The translations under genes were made by a program, and so were the position numbers. The notes below the pieces were generated by a model. It saw nothing but the letters and a program-made list of their open reading frames with translations. It had not been told where the DNA came from and did no database searches. Below, piece after piece: positions 4,384 through 5,452 of a stretch of DNA of 5,452 nt. The stretch's first letter is position 1; every line of letters begins with the position of its first letter. Location: positions 1-5,452 of the forward strand of contig DMKB01000061.1 of the NCBI GenBank assembly GCA_003454665.1. Reading direction: 5' to 3'. The stretch is from Nitrospiraceae bacterium. Its GTDB lineage: Bacteria; Nitrospirota; UBA9217.

Positions 4384-5452
4384 CTATGACGCAGGTGCAA
4401 CCTGCTGCCCGCCGGCGCTTGCGGATATGAGATAGGCTTCGATCAGCCCGTCGATATCACCATCCATGACGGCATTCACGTTTCCGATTTCCACTCCCGT
4501 GCGGTGGTCCTTCACCATCTGGTAGGGCTGAAACACGTATGACCGGATCTGGTTTCCCCAGGCAATATCCTTTTTATCGGCCGACAACTTTTCGAGCTTC
4601 TCTTCCTGTTCCTTTTTCTTTAATTCATAGAGCCGGGCCCTGAGCACTTTCATGGCCATGCTTTTGTTCTTGATCTGCGAGCGTTCGTTCTGGCATTGCA
4701 CGACGACGCCGGTGGGAAGGTGCGTGATGCGGACGGCCGAGTCGGTCTTGTTCACGTGCTGCCCGCCGGCGCTCGAAGCGCGGTACGTGTCGATGCGAAG
4801 GTCTTTATCGTCGATGTCTATTTCTATGTCATCTTCGACTTCGGGATACACGAAGACCGAGGCAAAGGACGTGTGCCTCCGCTTGTTCGCGTCGAAGGGC
4901 GAGATGCGGACCAGACGATGCACACCGACCTCTGCTTTCATCCTGCCATAGCTATATTCAGCCGAGATCATAAAGGTGGCGGATTTGACTCCCGCTTCCT
5001 CTCCCTGCTGATAGTCGAGTATTTCAGCGCGATAGCCGTGTTTTTCCGCCCACCGGAGGTACATGCGCATGAGCATCTCCACCCAATCCTGGGCTTCGGT
5101 GCCGCCTGCTCCGGGGTGGATCGATACAATAGCGTTCAATATATCCTGCTTGCCGGAAAGAAGCGCAGCAACTTCGGCAGAGGAGATTACTTCACGGATG
5201 GCGGTTATGCCCTGCTCCAGCTCCTGCTGCAGGGAGTGACCGCCTTCCTCGGAGGCGAGTTCCGCCATGGCGTCGAGGTCGCTCAGCTGCCGGGTGAGTG
5301 CGTCAAAATCCTGGAGCGGCCGCTCGATGGCGGCTTTTTCCTTCAGCAGTGCATTCGCTTTTTTCTGATTGTCCCAGAATCCCGGGGTTTCCATGAGGCG
5401 GGTGAGCTCTGCTAAATTCGATTCCTTTGCGGGCGTGTCAAAGATGCCTCCG
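4384..5452 (-). CDS. prfB: Peptide chain release factor 2 (N-terminus outside window; +1 programmed frameshift)
   Basis: RF2 recognises UGA and UAA in the ribosomal A site and triggers peptide release. The post-shift frame runs from GAC at 5439-5437 to TAG at 4386-4384; the short first part lies mostly beyond the right edge. Counting Met at 5394 as residue 1 (an internal Met, not the start), the helical N-domain reads on from DTPAKESNLAELTRL just upstream. Conserved motifs are HPGAGGTEAQDW at 93-104, the RF2-specific stop-reading SPF at 165-167 and the catalytic SAGGQHVNK at 208-216 with GGQ 210-212, whose Gln is normally methylated by PrmC. The Met at 5394 is rejected as the start because homology to RF2 (leading L-D before the shift point) continues upstream without break. 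The protein ends about a dozen residues past the usual RF2 end with SASAGGQQVAPAS, carrying a second GGQ at 328-330. It converges on the amidase gene with a 13-base gap. Confidence 0.96.
   Translation of the reverse strand, partial: GGIFDTPAKESNLAELTRLMETPGFWDNQKKANALLKEKAAIERPLQDFDALTRQLSDLDAMAELASEEGGHSLQQELEQGITAIREVISSAEVAALLSGKQDILNAIVSIHPGAGGTEAQDWVEMLMRMYLRWAEKHGYRAEILDYQQGEEAGVKSATFMISAEYSYGRMKAEVGVHRLVRISPFDANKRRHTSFASVFVYPEVEDDIEIDIDDKDLRIDTYRASSAGGQHVNKTDSAVRITHLPTGVVVQCQNERSQIKNKSMAMKVLRARLYELKKKEQEEKLEKLSADKKDIAWGNQIRSYVFQPYQMVKDHRTGVEIGNVNAVMDGDIDGLIEAYLISASAGGQQVAPAS
4403..4419 (-). repeat. 17-bp direct repeat, copy in the prfB C-terminal tail
   Basis: On the coding strand AGCGCCGGCGGGCAGCA encodes S-A-G-G-Q plus two bases of the next codon. 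It is identical to the copy at 4757-4773 and in the same reading frame; with one mismatch the match extends to 19 of 20 bases (4400-4419 against 4754-4773). Confidence 0.9.
4757..4773 (-). repeat. 17-bp direct repeat, copy in the catalytic GGQ loop of prfB
   Basis: This copy encodes the SAGGQ of the true peptidyl-release loop (residues 208-212 counted from the Met at 5394). The repeat units start 354 bases apart, a multiple of three, which puts both in the RF2 frame. Confidence 0.9.
5437..5451 (-). promoter_or_regulatory. +1 programmed ribosomal frameshift site of prfB
   Basis: Read on the - strand from the window edge: CGG AGG CAT CTT TGA C. The slippery codon CTT (5443-5441) is followed by an in-frame TGA (5440-5438) and then C; slipping one base forward gives GAC (5439-5437) and the long RF2 frame. 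GGAGG (5451-5447) lies three bases before CTT, the same spacing as the internal Shine-Dalgarno in E. coli prfB (AGG GGG TAT CTT TGA C). In E. coli low RF2 lets UGA pause and favours the shift, while high RF2 terminates, so RF2 limits its own synthesis. Confidence 0.95.

Noticed and set aside
4696..5415. 239-codon open frame on the + strand
   Set aside because: Antisense to prfB, whose motifs (SPF, GGQ) are unmistakable; the + strand product looks like a random shadow of its codons.

Overview
The window holds six protein genes of ordinary bacterial housekeeping type, at moderately high GC. Five lie on the + strand: the 3' part of thrS, then infC, rpmI, rplT and a separately transcribed cell-wall amidase gene. 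The sixth, prfB, lies on the - strand, converges on the amidase gene and runs off the right edge. The thrS-infC-rpmI-rplT order, the TPR-like/AMIN/Amidase_3 layout of the amidase and the general look of the proteins suggest a Gram-negative bacterium of the Desulfobacterota (former Deltaproteobacteria), perhaps near Syntrophales. That placement is inference from protein character, not from a search. No mobile element, CRISPR array, tRNA or rRNA is visible.

Layout. Bases 2-1090 encode the last 362 residues of threonyl-tRNA synthetase. Its stop codon sits inside a perfect Shine-Dalgarno sequence for infC, which appears to start at a rare AUC codon at 1097 and gives a 182-residue IF3. Bases 1646-1844 form a structured leader before rpmI (L35). 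The leader contains two look-alike imperfect hairpins and a competing long-range helix, and is a good candidate for an L20 autoregulatory site. Between rpmI and rplT lie six degenerate 7-base tandem repeats and a stable hairpin. rplT (L20) is followed by a 10-bp tandem duplication, a 14-bp palindrome and a strong intrinsic terminator. A near-consensus sigma-70-type promoter follows only a few bases later and drives the amidase gene. The amidase (577 residues) and prfB end 13 bases apart.

The first four genes all serve translation: threonine charging, initiation and the large ribosomal subunit. prfB encodes release factor 2. Three classic translational self-control devices fall in this short window: a non-AUG start on the IF3 gene, a candidate L20-binding leader, and a complete +1 programmed frameshift signal (CTT TGA C behind a GGAGG) at the extreme right edge on the - strand. 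The first and third are strongly supported by sequence; the second is an inference from structure and position.

The most unusual observation is at the C-terminus of RF2. The codons of the catalytic GGQ loop are repeated there as an exact 17-bp direct repeat in the same reading frame, so the protein ends in a second SAGGQ motif. No wholly new system is evident. The points most worth following are the RF2 tail, the infC-rpmI leader and the heptamer repeats.
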